Positions 45,888 through 57,072 of a stretch of DNA of 64,000 bases are shown here, in pieces. The DNA lies in the NCBI RefSeq assembly GCF_002099425.1, contig NW_018344227.1, positions 744,001 through 808,000 of the forward strand, in the 5' to 3' direction. Numbering within the stretch: the first letter of the stretch is position 1; every line of letters starts with the position of its first letter. The position numbers and the translations under genes were made by a program. This stretch comes from Phascolarctos cinereus (taxonomy: Eukaryota; Chordata; Mammalia; Diprotodontia; Phascolarctidae). A model generated the notes under the pieces. The model worked only from the letters and a program-made list of their open reading frames with translations, ran no database searches and had not been told where the DNA came from.

Positions 45888-46400
45888 GGATGTAAGGTGT
45901 AAGAAGACTGGAAACGGCAGGAGGGTGTAAGGTTGTGAGGGGCTTTTAATACAGAAAGGGATTTTGCCTTTGGTCCAGGAGGCAATAGGAACCCACTGGA
46001 GTTGGGGCGGGGATGTCACATAGTTGGACCTGAGCTTTAGGAAAATATTGACTCAGTAACCTTGGGGGCTGGGAACTCCCTGCTAACCAGATGGTTCACC
46101 CTCACAGTCAGATGCCAGAGTACAAGAACTTGAGGAATACTGGGTAAACTGCAGGCCATCAGGCAGCTCCCCTTTCCCAAGGCTACTGAGTCATTGTCCT
46201 CTGTGGGTGGGGCCAAAAGGCAGATTACATAGGGAAGTTAGGTCAGGTGCCGAATTGGGGAGGCGGGGTGCACAACTTTGGGATACATTGAACTTTAGAT
46301 GCTAGTGGGACATCCGGGTGGAGATATCCCACAAGCATTTAAAAGTGGGGAACTGGAGCATAATGGAGAGATTTGATTTGGAGATACAGATTTGGAAATT
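45888..46400 (-). repeat. L2 fragments, antisense
   Basis: 45888-46065 (TAAGAAGACTGGAAACGGCA, CACTGGAGTTGGGGCGGGGA) and 46280-46400 (GGGACATCCGGGTGGAGATA) match two parts of reverse L2. The sequence between is diverged. Confidence 0.65.
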
Positions 46401-47290
46401 CATTCGTTATTTAGGGTCTCCCCAAAGGGGAGAGTAAATAGGTGCTATATATATGATATGAATCAGGTGCAGGACAGCTATTTATTTCTTACGCTCACAA
46501 AAATAATGCTTAACACAAAAGGAACTTAGAAGGGCATATTGATAGAATACTTAATAAGCAAGTAACTCAATCACAATAATTTGTACCGTGCTGGTAGGTT
46601 GAAACAAACATAGCATGGAGCAGTCTGTGAGACTGTTAAATAGACATTTCATATTTTGCCTCAACTCTGCACTGTCTAAATGGCTTCAAGTCCATGTCTT
46701 TTGGCAAGCCAGTCTAGTGTTTGGTCTCCACGTCTTGGTAGTGGTCATCTTCTCCAGTGCAGGAATTCTCCCTGCTGCCAGTCAGCTCAGACCAAGAGAC
46801 CTAGAATCTCCAGACCTCTCAGATTCGGCAGGCTGCCTCCAAGGCTGGATATATCCCTATGGGCATTGCTGTTCACTCACCTATGATTAGGCAAAAGGAC
46901 ACAGATTAGAAGAGGCATCCAGTGGCCTGGGTTCAACCTCTTCTAGCTAGACATCCCCAGCACTAGCTCCCATGTGGCTTATTGCTCATGGCCCCTATCC
47001 CTCCATGGGAAAAGCTAGGATAGTCCTGAAACTTAACATGTACCTGAAAGAGAAGGTGTATCCTTTTAAAGATCCAGTGAGTCATTGGCTCTTCCTGCTC
47101 AGTGGCCAATAAAGGAGTTGCTTCATTATCTCAAAGCACTAGCCCTTCAGTGCTGTGGCGCACATATCCCTGGAATTTCTGGAAGTTTCCAAGGGGAGCC
47201 TTCTGTGTATGCTTTCTGGGATGACCCATATAAGCTTATTCCCATACATGTTCCCTGTGGTGTAAACCTCCAATCCAAACCCCTACTACA
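46400..47290. other. Unclassified intergenic sequence
   Basis: No recognisable gene or named repeat. An AATAAA near 47108 follows CAGTGGCC. Composition is ordinary. Confidence 0.35.
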
Positions 47291-47480
47291 TAGCTGTATA
47301 CAGAATATATACAAAATGAATGCAAGGTAGTTTTGGGAGAGAGGGTACAAGCATCAGAAGGAACTTGCAACAGCTTCCTATAGAAGGTGGAGCTTAAAAA
47401 ATAGCCCAACAGGGGCATGATAGAGTGGAGGGCAGATTTGGGGAGGAGGTAATCAGAAGTAAACATTTCTGAGGAGGGAC
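47290..47480 (-). repeat. L2 3' region, antisense
   Basis: TACAGAATATATACAAAATG and CAGCTTCCTATAGAAGGTGG match the reverse L2 3' UTR. Diverged. Confidence 0.6.
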
Positions 47481-47499
47481 AGGTTCCAAAGAAAGAATA

Positions 47500-47940
47500 G
47501 AATGAATGGGGGTCGGGATAGGATTAAGGGAAATATACTTAGTTTTTCACAACATGACTAGTATGGAAGTGTTTTGCATGACTAGTATAACCTGTATTGG
47601 GTTGCTTCCTTCTGAATGAGGGTGGGTGGGGAGGGAGGAAGGGAGAAAATTTGGAACCCAAAGTTTTAAAAACAAATGTTTTTTTAAAAAATTTTAGATT
47701 GTTTTCACATGCAACTGGCAAATAAGATATACAGGAAATGGGGTATAGAAATCTATCCTGCTCTACAGGAAAATTGAAGGGGAAGGGGGGGAGAGAGAGA
47801 AGGGAGGGCAGATTAGAATGCATGCCATATTGGGGTGGGGAGAGGGAGGAGATGAGGAGAAAATTTGGAACTCAAAATCTTGTGCAAGTGAATGTTGAAA
47901 ACTAAAAATAAAATAATTAATTAAAAATGATTTTAAAAAA
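47500..47940 (+). repeat. Two L1-type 3' ends on +
   Basis: Two successive termini: GAAAATTTGGAACCCAAAGT at about 47645, and GAAAATTTGGAACTCAAAATC followed by GTGAATGTTGAAAACTAAAA and an A-rich tail at about 47860-47940. This is the 3' signature of marsupial L1. Confidence 0.7.
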
Positions 47941-48889
47941 AAAGATAGCTCAAGTCTTGAGGAAACCCAGAGATTCTAAAAGGCAGAGGTGAGAAATGTT
48001 GGGGAATAACCAGTGTGAAGGCATGGCAATGAGAGAAAGTGTTGTAACTGTGCAAAAAGCAAGTTGTCATTTTGAGGGGCTGCATTCCAGAACTTCAATA
48101 TACAGCCTCAAGTATAACTACTAAATTTTATTTCCTATTTTGCAAAAAAAATTTTGTTAAAAAAAAAACAAAGCAAAATACACTTGTAACTTGTATACTA
48201 TGGCCCTCTCTCCCAGAGCCAGGCTGGGTATATCTCCCTCTCACTAGTGTCAGAGTACCTAAGGGATTTGTGGGGTGTCTCTTCTTTACTGCTATTGGCT
48301 TAAGTCCCCACTGGTTGTATTCTCCCCATTGTTAGGGGCCAGTGACCAATTCCAAGCACCCCAGTTCCATTAACATCAATGAGCATTTACAAAGGAATAT
48401 TTACTTCAAAGCTATAGCAAAAACTAATATACAAACATTTTTCCTACTCCTCAGGATATACTCTCCCATTATATCACTTTGGTCTGTGAGAGAGAGTAGG
48501 CTCAAAATTTAGCTCAGCTCCTACATATCATTCCTCCCACCAAATGCATGTCCACATGAGACATCTCTGCCAGATGAATCTCAGCTTCTACTATCTGGCA
48601 TCCCAAAGGTCTTCCCAAAAGGTCAGTGCTCCTTGGAGGATAAATGTTGGGATGATTGACCTGACCTGGACTCCAGTTCCCAGATTCCTGTGGCTTATTC
48701 TCTGGATCCTTCAAAACACACAAGCTTGGAGATCCCATTCCCTTTACCTAGAACAGAAAAAAAAAAAAAGCCATGCAGAGACAGAGGACTGAAGCTCTTT
48801 CACTGGGTCATAGTCCTCAGAGTAGGAGAAGGCCCCTAAGCCTTTCCCCTTCCCACACAGTTACTCACCAGAAGCTGTGAGCCAATTGG
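47941..48889. other. Unclassified intergenic sequence
   Basis: Single-copy looking. No exon, tRNA or familiar repeat. A poly-A run sits at 48760-48772. Confidence 0.35.
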
Positions 48890-49078
48890 AGAGCCTTCAC
48901 TTCAACATAGGATGCCTTTCCTGATCCACAATAATAGTAGTGCCTCCCCTGGTGATCTCCATTTTCTCCTGTCTAGAGCTTGAGGTCAGAGCTTGTCTTT
49001 TGCCTCTTTCTATATCCCTAGTGCTTAGTGAAGTGCCTGATACATAGTAGGTGCTTAATCAATGTTTACTGACTGACA
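48890..49078 (+). repeat. L2 3' end
   Basis: TTGCCTCTTTCTATATCCCT, AAGTGCCTGATACATAGTAG and TTAATCAATGTTTACTGACT are the L2 3' terminus in sense. Confidence 0.8.
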
Positions 49079-49339
49079 GGGTTATCAGACCAGAACCAGT
49101 CACAGTGTTTACACATGCTCCATAGTCTCTCCAAGGCACTTCTCTTATGTAACATCACAATTCTCTCAGAAGGCTCCCAGCCATCAGCCAGAATTTAACA
49201 TCACTACAACTACTTAAAATTCTTGAGTTATTGTGACTATTATAGCTTTTTTGAATGAAGTTTACATCACTGTCCTATTCAAAGTGCAATAATAATTCCT
49301 AAAAGGAAATGATATTGGAGATTCAGTATAGCTGAATCA

Positions 49340-50085
49340 TAGTTTGAGGAGGGAAACAATGTGTAAGAAAACTAGAAAGGTAGCTTGGAGCCAGGTTGTA
49401 AAGGACCTTAAGTGCCAAATGAAGGAGTTTGTACTTGCTCCTAGAGGTAATAAGTTGCTACTGGCATTGATTGAACAGGATGGTGATTTGGGCTGTATTT
49501 ATAAATCTGGCAGTCACCATCAAGCAATAATCAACAAACATTTATTAAGCACTTATCATGTGTCAGGCACTGTTCTTAGCACTAAGGATACAAAGTCCAA
49601 AGCAGGGTTCCTGCCCCCAAGGAGTTCACATTCTAATGGGGAGGATAACATGCAAATATGCAAACTAGCACAGCACTTAGCACAGTACCTGGCACAGAGT
49701 AGGTGCTTAATAAATGTTTATTGAGTTGAATGGAACTATACAGTAGAAGATATGTGCAGTGTAAATTGGAGGTAATCTCAGAGGGAAGGCACTAACATGG
49801 CAGGGGTGGGGAGGGACACCTGGAAGGTCCTTTTGTAGAACATGAGATTTGAACTGAGTCTTGAAGGAAGGCATGGAAGCCAGGAGATACAGGTAAGAGG
49901 GCAGAGCATTCCAGGGAAACTCAGAAGAGGAATGAGGGTTAGGGTCAGCCAGTAAAAGAGAGATGGAGTGTGGTGTTCGAGAGTCAGCAAGAAGGCCAGT
50001 ATTGCTGGATTGTAGAGTTACATGGAGGGGAGTTAAATATAAGACTAGAAAGCTAGAAGGTCCAAGTTGTTAAGAGCTTTATTTT
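49340..50085 (-). repeat. L2 fragments, antisense
   Basis: 49340-49520 is an internal 3' UTR part. 49525-50085 starts at the terminus (CAAACATTTATTAAGCACTT) and repeats the 3' UTR order. A short sense L2 tail lies inside at about 49672-49730. At least two or three old copies are overlaid. Confidence 0.7.
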
Positions 50086-50089
50086 TTTT

Positions 50090-50870
50090 AAGAGCTTTAT
50101 TTTTAAAAAATATTTTATTGATGTCTTTTAAAAATCATTTTTAATCTTCTTCAGTATCCTTTCTACTCAGAATGCCACCCCATATAACAAATAGTATTTA
50201 AAAAAAGAAGAGGAAAAAAAATCATCATAGCTGATCAGTACGTTGAAAAATTTTGAAAACGTGCAATAGTACACAACTTGTGGACCTCCCACATCTACAA
50301 AGGGGTGGGGTGGGAGTGTCTTCTCATATTTTTTTTTTTTCAAATCATGCTTGCTCTTTATAAATTTGCAACATTTGCTTTTTCTTTTTCTATGTGTGTG
50401 GTTCTTTCCATTTACATTGTTGTAGTTTTTGTGTATATTGTTTCCTTGGCTCTGCTGACTTTACTTTGCATCAGTTCATTTAGATCTTTCCATGCTTTTC
50501 TGTATTCATCACACACATCATTTCTTATAGCACAGTAATATTCCATTACATTCATGTACCACAATTTGTTTAGCCATTCCTCAATTGATGGGCATCTACC
50601 TTGTTTCCAATTCTTTGTTACTACAAAAAGTCTTGCTATAAATATTTTGGTGTATTTAGAATATATTGTGGAATATGGTTTAAAGTGTTGGCCTAAGCCT
50701 AATTTCGCCAGACTGTTCTCTGCTTTTCCCAGCAGTTGTTATCAAATAAAGAATTTTTTCCTAAGTAATTTTTGTTTTCTTGTTTATCAAACACTGGGTT
50801 ATGAGTTCCATTCTTCCTGATTCCCTTGTGAAGGAAGCCAAACAGAAGATTAAAATTTTTTGTTTGTTTG
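50090..50870 (-). repeat. Old L1 3' half, antisense
   Basis: Reverse 3' UTR, then ORF2 C-terminus (CATTTCTTATAGCACAGTAA, CCTCAATTGATGGGCATCTA), then a further ORF2 piece at 50700-50870 (CTGCTTTTCCCAGCAGTTGT). More diverged than the L1s at 23-38 kb. Confidence 0.75.
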
Positions 50871-50961
50871 TTCCGCAGGAAATAGAGTCGCTGGAGGTTA
50901 TTGGTGGTGCTGGGGAGGGTGAGGAGGGAGGGCCACAAGATTACATAATTAGACGTGACTT

Positions 50962-51107
50962 TTTTTTTTAGGCAATTGGGGTTAAGTGACTTGCCCAGGG
51001 TCACACAGCTAGTAAGTGTCAAGTGTTTGGTCTGAGGTCACATTTGAACTCAGGTCCTCCTGACTTCAGGGCTGGTCCTCTATCCACTGTACCACCTAGC
51101 TGCCCCT
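50962..51107 (-). repeat. WSINE1/Mar-type SINE, antisense
   Basis: Near-consensus reverse SINE from poly-T to CACCTAGCTGCCCC. The likely duplication is a GAC(A/G)TGACTTTT-like repeat (50953 and 51111). Confidence 0.92.
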
Positions 51108-51109
51108 AG

Positions 51110-52010
51110 ACATGACTTTTAATAAGAATTCTTTGCCAGATGAATGAAGGATGGACTGGAGTAGGGAGAGGTGAGGCAAAGAGACCTCTAACTACATAGA
51201 GATGACTATTGAATTAATAGGAGCTCACCCAGGGAGAAAGTGCAGAAAGAAAAGAGAAAGGAACCCAGGATAGAACCTTGAGATAAAATCATGGTTAGGG
51301 GTAGAACATGGAGATAGGTAGGAAGAGAACAAGAGAGAGTAGTATCATAAAAACTCAGAGAAGAGGGCAATCAATTAAATGCTGTAGAGAGACCAAGAAG
51401 GATGAGGTGTGAGAAAAGGCCATTGGTCATTTGTAACTTTGGACAGATCAGTTTCAGCTGAATGATGAGGTTAGAAGCCAAGACTGCAAGGTGATGAAGA
51501 GTGAGGAGAGGAAGTAGAATCGATGAGTATAGACAACTTTCTCTGGGAGTTTGTGGAGGAAGAGAGATACAAGATTAAATAGATTGAGGTGACGGTAGCA
51601 CCTTGTGAGAGTTATTTTTTTTTAAGGATGGTGGATATATGAGTGTGTTTGTAGGCCATAATGAACTAGGAGATAGAAATGAGAGAGAGAGGAGGAATGA
51701 TAATGGGGACAGAATGGGATTAATGGCACATTTTTGGGGGGGGGGGTTGGCCTTGACAAGTAGAAGGATTACCTTGAATATAAATTGGAGACAGCACAAT
51801 TGTGTTACTACCTCCAGCACAGTGAGGAGCAGCAGAAAAAGATGTGGTAATATAGAGTTGGGGTTGACTCCAAGGTTGCCAGTATGAGTGGGATAGCGGT
51901 GCCCTTGGCAGAAAGAGGGAGGCTCAGAAGAGGCATGAGTTTGTGCCCTTGGAGGAATCTTTCTGGGTCATGCCAGGAGAGGAAATAGCAGTGATCTGAG
52001 CCTTGGGTTA
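51110..52010 (-). repeat. L2 ORF2 region, antisense
   Basis: GGATGGACTGGAGTAGGGAG, GATGACTATTGAATTAATAG, AAAAGGCCATTGGTCATTTG and CAGTTTCAGCTGAATGATGA follow the order of reverse L2 from the 3' UTR into the reverse transcriptase. Confidence 0.75.
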
Positions 52011-52109
52011 GATTGGCTTCTTTGTCAATTTTTCCTGTCCTGGCTGTTGAGTGTGAAGCCAAGACCTGACCCTCTATCCTTTGGGTCAGGAAGAACAGAA
52101 CAAAACAGC

Positions 52110-52245
52110 ATTCAGTATGTATTTTGTATGTGCTTATATGCACACATATTGTTTCCCTTAGGAAGCCTGTTTCATATCTTTGCATTCCCAGCACTTAGCA
52201 CATAACAGGTGCTTAATAAATGCTTCTTGAATGAATGATTGGATA
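52110..52245 (+). repeat. L2 3' end
   Basis: TTGCATTCCCAGCACTTAGC and GGTGCTTAATAAATGCTTCT, the sense L2 terminus. Confidence 0.75.
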
Positions 52246-52670
52246 CTTTCCCAATACTATAACTTAAGTTCAGCTCCTATCCCGTCAACTAGCTCCTCAA
52301 GCTGACCCTTTTGTGCCCTGGGATCTCCTGGAGCGAGAGGGTTGACCAGACAGTGACCCACAGCTTCCTCAGACCAGTGGGACTCCAATGCCCAGCAATC
52401 TCACCTAAGCAGGTCAGTTTCCTAAGGCTCTCAGGCACTTGGCAAGATTGTTGCTTTTGCCTGGGTTAAGGTGAGGAGTAAACACAAAGCAAAGTATGAG
52501 GTCACATAGGTTTGAGGACGCAGGCCAGGAGGCTGACGGCTTATATTTTGTATTCTCCACTAGCTGGAGACCAAAGAGAAAAAATGCTTGCTATGCCATG
52601 GAACAAACCCAGCCCTTCAAGGTAGCCAGTTCCATAATGGTAACAATGAATGATGGCTAACATTTATATA
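52246..52670. other. Unclassified intergenic sequence
   Basis: No gene or repeat recognised. Confidence 0.35.
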
Positions 52671-52674
52671 TGAA

Positions 52675-53435
52675 AAGATGCTTGCTCCTCGGAAAGAAAA
52701 GTATGACAAATCTAGATAGCAAACAAAAAAGCAGACATCACCTTGCCAACAAAAGTCCTCATAGTCAAAGCCAGTACTAATGTATAGCTGTGATAGTTGG
52801 ATTATAAGGAAAGCTGAGCACTGCAGAATCAACACTATCAAATTGTGGTGCTGGAGAAGACTTTTGAGAGTTCCTTGGACAACAAGCCACATCAGTCAAT
52901 ACTTAGAAGAAATTAACTCTACTGATCAGAATAGGGTAGCTAGGTGGGACAGTGGATTGAATACCAGGCCTGGAGTCAAGGAGACCTGAATTCAAATCCA
53001 GATTCAGCCACTTACTAGCTATGTGACCCTGGGCAAGTCACTTAACCATTTGCTTCCGTTTCCTTATCTGTAACATGAGCTGGAGAAGGAAATGGTAAAT
53101 CACTCCTGTATCTTTGCCAAGAAAACCCCAAATGGAGTCATGAAAAGTTGGACACGACAGAACAGCAACCAATATTCATTGGGAGGACAAATACTGAAGC
53201 TGAAATACTTTGGCCACATAATGAGAAGATAGGACTCACTGGAAGAGACTCTGATGCTGGAAAGATTGAAGGCAAAAAGAAAAGGGGACCGCAGAGGATG
53301 AGATAGATAGTGTCATGGAAACAAACATGAGCTTGGACAGACTCCATGAGATAGCAGCAGATAGAAGGGCCTGGTGTGCTATTGTCTGTGGGGTCATGAC
53401 GAGTCAGACATGACTGAATGACTGAACAACAGCAT
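52675..53435 (+). repeat. RTE/BovB-like LINE 3' end, interrupted by its SINE partner
   Basis: The 52675-52925 piece reads TTGCCAACAAAAGTCCTCAT, AAAGCTGAGCACTGCAGAAT and GTGGTGCTGGAGAAGACTTT. The 53165-53435 piece encodes in broken frames a KIEGKKKRGPQRMR block, as in the C-terminus of RTE/BovB ORF2, and ends with the RTE terminus ACATGACTGAATGACTGAAC. A SINE separates the two pieces. Confidence 0.82.
52935..53168 (+). repeat. CORE-SINE with RTE tail
   Basis: tRNA-derived head (AGCTAGGTGGGACAGTGGAT), CORE, then CTGGAGAAGGAAATGGTAAA and GTTGGACACGACAGAACAGC. Its 3' end matches the end of the RTE it is inserted in. Confidence 0.88.
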
Positions 53436-53635
53436 TTATATAACACTTTTAAAATGTGCAAAGTGCTTTACATGTATGTGCTATTATCCCCATTTTATAG
53501 ATGGGGAAACTGCGGCCCAAGGAGGTTTTAAGTTACTTTGCCCAGGGTCAAACAGCTGATTCTGAGATAAGATCCCAACTCAGGTCTTCCTGACTCTGGT
53601 TCAACACTGTCCACTGAATCACCTGAGAATCCAAG
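53436..53635 (-). repeat. MIR-type SINE, antisense
   Basis: CATTTATATAACACTTTTAA, CAAAGTGCTTTACATGTATG and CCCCATTTTATAGATGGGGA are the reverse MIR 3' part, followed by the CORE. Confidence 0.8.
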
Positions 53636-55240
53636 CATGTTGGAAACTGTACTGCAAATATCAGGTCTCTCCAATTGCGGTTACTAAGGTTCCCCTCAAC
53701 ACCTTAGTAAACCCTAACACTCCCCTGATGTGGGTATTATTGTGTATTGGGCATCATTGTGGGCTGTGTCTAAATTTGGTTTAGTCCATTGGGTTCAAAG
53801 GGTTTTTGTTGCTTGTTTAAAATGCAGTCAGCCCTCATGAACCATAAAAACCCAATGAAAACTACTTTAATAGTTGGAGTTTAAAGACAAATAATACAAG
53901 AACAAATGGATGTAAAAACACAACTTCCCTTCCACAGTCAGAAACTGAAGGAAGCACAGCCAGTCTTCCAGAAAACATTTCAGACAATTCTCCTACCCTT
54001 AGAATTCAAATCACTAGGTGAGGCTGGATTGGGCTGGGCTGGGTGATGAAATCAGGAGGCCAGACTGTGGCCACCACAGCTGCAAAATAGTCCCATGAAC
54101 CTGCTCAAGCTCCCACTGTACTACATGTATGGAGGGTGCCAGTTCTCCTCGGTGCTACTGGCAGGGTGGGGCTTTGATCCCAGTTGTGGGCAGAGGAAGC
54201 CCTATCCTCTCCCACTACTCTGAAAGTGTCTGGGTAGACACAGGCTGACCTCACCCTAGGAACTCAAGCTGGTATCATCTGACCTTACAGAAATGAACCA
54301 CTCTAGCAGGAAAACGGTGCCTACACTGGGGATAGTCAGGGCAGGGCCTTCCACTGCAATTCAGGTGGCTGCATCCCTTCACACTCCCCCAAACCCTTTT
54401 TCAAGGAGTTAATGTGAGAGCGGTGACATCAGCTGGCTGTTCAGCTCACGTCCACCTTCTCTGCCCCAGAGTTGAGGCATACAGTCACATACACACAGAC
54501 ACACAGTCAAACCCAACCCAGCTGTATAGTTGTCATTCTCTACCCCTTTGTTACAATTACTGGAGATAGAGAGGGACAGGGGCAGGTGAGGTTCCTGGTG
54601 CCCCTCTTCTAAAAAAAAATGACCCTGTATGACCTTATTGTCCCATTCATAAGGAGTAGGAGGAATACACAGAAGTAATGAGGGCGGTCCCAGAGAAAGG
54701 CCTGAACTTGTCCCTGAAGACAATACCAACTTGCTTGGACTCCCCTGTGGAAAGAAGCCTGCCTTCCTTCCTCAGGGCACAAAAGCCATGGGTGTTGGGC
54801 TCCCTATATCACAGGGATGGGTCCCCCAAATCCCTTTTGAGAGGAGATGATTGGGCCTGGGACAGTGGTCTCAGTAAATTTAAACATGTCAAATAAAGCA
54901 GAAACAAAGCTGCCTAGGCATAACCAGGTCAGTGAACTGTGGGTAGTAGTAGAACAATAGCCAGCCCTGGGGCGCTGGGTAGACTAATAGGAATCTATGA
55001 CCCCAAATGGACAGGTTTGTATGCTGGAAGCTTCAGCTGGGCTTTTCTGCTCTTGCTGTTCTCAGGAACAGCAACTAAAGAAGTACTTCACGAAAGGCAA
55101 GCTGGCACCAAAAAAAAAAAAAAAGGCAAGCTGGAAGCCGACATGTGTCACCTTACCCTCAGCCCCCATGCCTGGGAACTCATTCTTCCCTTCCCTCCCC
55201 ACATCCTCTCCCAAATGCAAAATAGCAGAGAATTTTCATC
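53636..55240. other. Single-copy intergenic sequence downstream of SLC10A3
   Basis: No repeat family recognised and no conserved frame. An (A)14 run lies near 55110. It could hold a longer alternative SLC10A3 3' UTR, but I see no direct sign of one. Confidence 0.4.
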
Positions 55241-55262
55241 ACTCAGAACTTTCTTCTTTTTC

Positions 55263-55268
55263 TTTATT
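55263..55268 (-). terminator. SLC10A3: SLC10A3 poly(A) signal
   Basis: AATAAA on the minus strand, about 200 nt after the stop codon, giving a short 3' UTR that would end near 55245. Confidence 0.7.
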
Positions 55269-55468
55269 CAAATATGTTTGCCTGGTAGAACCCTTCTCCC
55301 CACCTGCCTGCCCCTCTCCCTTGGCACTGAAGGCCATGGCTGGCAGGAGTATAAAAACACTGGTTAAAAAAAAAATAAGCCCAGACTTTGGGTGCATAGT
55401 GCATAGAGACTGAAGGCCTTTGGTATCTGATAACTTCTGATAAGGGCAGGAAGAGGAAGGGAGAAGCC

Positions 55469-56899
55469 TTAGGTGACAGAGTAGAGGCTATTGTAGGCTA
55501 AGTGACCAATGACAAGGGCCAGCATCTCAGAGGTACTGCTGAGGGCCACAATGAAGGGAGCCTGGGAGGCCTGGTCAGCCTGCAGGTGACGGAAGGACAG
55601 CTGAAGCACAGCAAGGGCTAGCAGGCTGTTCTGTACGCCCACCTCGAAGCTGACTGTCCGCTGATGGGGTATGGAGAGCTTGAGGCAGGCTGCCAGAGCA
55701 TGGCCCACCAGGAGGCCAGCCAGGGGCACTGTGAGCCCTGCAAGCACGATTGGGGGCCTGACGTCAGCCAGGATGAAGGCCCCCATCCGGCAGGCCAAGA
55801 AGAGCCCCCCTAGGATAAGGACGATGCTGAAAGGCTTGATGACCTTGAGCAGGACCCTTGAAACCCTGGGCATTTTATATTTGATTACCATGCCAGCTGA
55901 GATGGGGATGGCGATGAAGAGCAAGGTCAGGAGGATCTTAGAGAAAGGAATGTACAGTGTCTCATGGACACTGAGGAGGCGGCCATAGATAGCCGAGGAC
56001 AGTGGCATGAAGCCAGTGGCTGCCACTGTGGAGATCAGGGTCATGGAGATGGCCAAGGTCACATCCCCCCCAAGGAGCAGGCTAAAAAGATAGCTTCCTC
56101 CCCCACCAGGTGTGGAACAGGTGATGATGAGCCCCAGGGCCAAGGCCTTGGGCAGAGTGAAGACCTTGGCCATCAAAAAACCATAGAGAGGCATAAGTAG
56201 GAACTGGCCCACAATGCCCAGCAGCACAGGGTGGGGACTCTTCACCAGCCCTTTCAGGCCCTCCAGCTCCACCTTACAGCCAAATGCACACTTGTTGACA
56301 AAGACAAATGGAAGTAGCATGTAGAGCACTGGGCTCTCTGAGAAGCGGCCCAGTGCGCCCTGGCGGGCAGTGGCATCGTCCTCCACGGGAGATACTTTGA
56401 TGAGAAAGTCTTGTCGTTCCTCAATCAACAAAGGGGGGACCTTCTGGAGGTCGAGTAGCTGAATGTGCAGTGGCGCCAGTCCCGCCAGGCCAGATTGGAT
56501 GTTCACGACAAAGTGGCTATTATCCCAGCTCTGGGCAGTCACATTCTCAATGCTCAGCACCTCTGTGTCTAGAGAGGTGACACTCAGCACAGGCCCAAAT
56601 GCTGTCCTGTTGCTCTGGCCTGGGTAACAACTGGAGACCACAATGATCCCTTTGGTTTTCTCTGGGAACTCAAACTCCATAACTGAGTCTTCCCCAATGC
56701 TCAGATACCTGCTGCTTGAGAATGGGGTCTTGGAGCCTGGGGCCACGCTGAAGTTAGTGTCTGGTACTCCCTGAGCCACCCATAGTTGGTTGGCAAGTAG
56801 CATGGCACACCAGAGCATGTCTACAGGAGATGAGCAGACATGGTCCCATCCAATGCCAGCACTTCCCCTGGTTCTGCCATTCCTGCTAACTAATGCCAT
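55469..56899 (-). CDS. SLC10A3: SLC10A3 (P3) membrane protein, complete, 476 aa
   Basis: Member 3 of the sodium/bile-acid cotransporter family; its substrate is unknown and it is widely expressed in human. One uninterrupted coding exon of 476 residues (human 477). Order: a hydrophobic N-terminal segment after an internal Met (MLWCAMLLANQLWVAQG, a likely signal peptide), an extracellular domain of about 150 residues with NFS, NRT and NVT sequons, then from about residue 190 the SBF-fold transmembrane bundle. This carries FVNKCAFGCKVELEGL, LIITCSTPGGGGSYLFSLLL and GGDVTLAISMT, the family's substrate/sodium-site loops. The C-terminal helices end LAYNSLYSVT. The start at 56899 has a good Kozak context and matches the human N-terminus in position. 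The order UBL4A-SLC10A3 on the same strand is as in human Xq28. Confidence 0.97.
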   Translation of the reverse strand: MALVSRNGRTRGSAGIGWDHVCSSPVDMLWCAMLLANQLWVAQGVPDTNFSVAPGSKTPFSSSRYLSIGEDSVMEFEFPEKTKGIIVVSSCYPGQSNRTAFGPVLSVTSLDTEVLSIENVTAQSWDNSHFVVNIQSGLAGLAPLHIQLLDLQKVPPLLIEERQDFLIKVSPVEDDATARQGALGRFSESPVLYMLLPFVFVNKCAFGCKVELEGLKGLVKSPHPVLLGIVGQFLLMPLYGFLMAKVFTLPKALALGLIITCSTPGGGGSYLFSLLLGGDVTLAISMTLISTVAATGFMPLSSAIYGRLLSVHETLYIPFSKILLTLLFIAIPISAGMVIKYKMPRVSRVLLKVIKPFSIVLILGGLFLACRMGAFILADVRPPIVLAGLTVPLAGLLVGHALAACLKLSIPHQRTVSFEVGVQNSLLALAVLQLSFRHLQADQASQAPFIVALSSTSEMLALVIGHLAYNSLYSVT

Positions 56900-57072
56900 C
56901 TCTGCTCAAGGACTGGGGCCATCCACTCAAATAGGTGGGGAGAGAAGGGAGGATTGCCTCAGTCCCGTGGGGCTCAGCAGTGCATCCTAAACAAGTGCCA
57001 CTGGTTGGTTCTGGGATGGATCTGTGGAAGTTGACAATTTTCTTGCTGTTGTCGCTGATAGCACAACCCTGC
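56900..57072 (-). other. SLC10A3: SLC10A3 5' UTR part of the coding exon
   Basis: On the minus strand a strong pyrimidine tract and CAG precede 57072 (TCTTCTCTCCCCAG), a likely acceptor for the coding exon. That implies a further non-coding first exon upstream, which I could not locate. A three-codon upstream ORF (ATG at 56985-56983, TGA ending at 56974) lies in this leader. Confidence 0.5.

Noticed and set aside
45275-45930. Overlapping open frames of 116-149 codons on both strands around the UBL4A promoter, possibly a divergent gene
   Set aside because: Pro/Gly/Ala/Arg-rich composition typical of a CpG island read in all frames. No splice-consistent or conserved product. The only supported coding sequence there is UBL4A exons 1-2.
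46400-47290. Possible solitary LTR (AATAAA near 47108, balanced composition)
   Set aside because: No terminal TG/CA pair with flanking duplication could be fixed, and no second copy occurs in the window.
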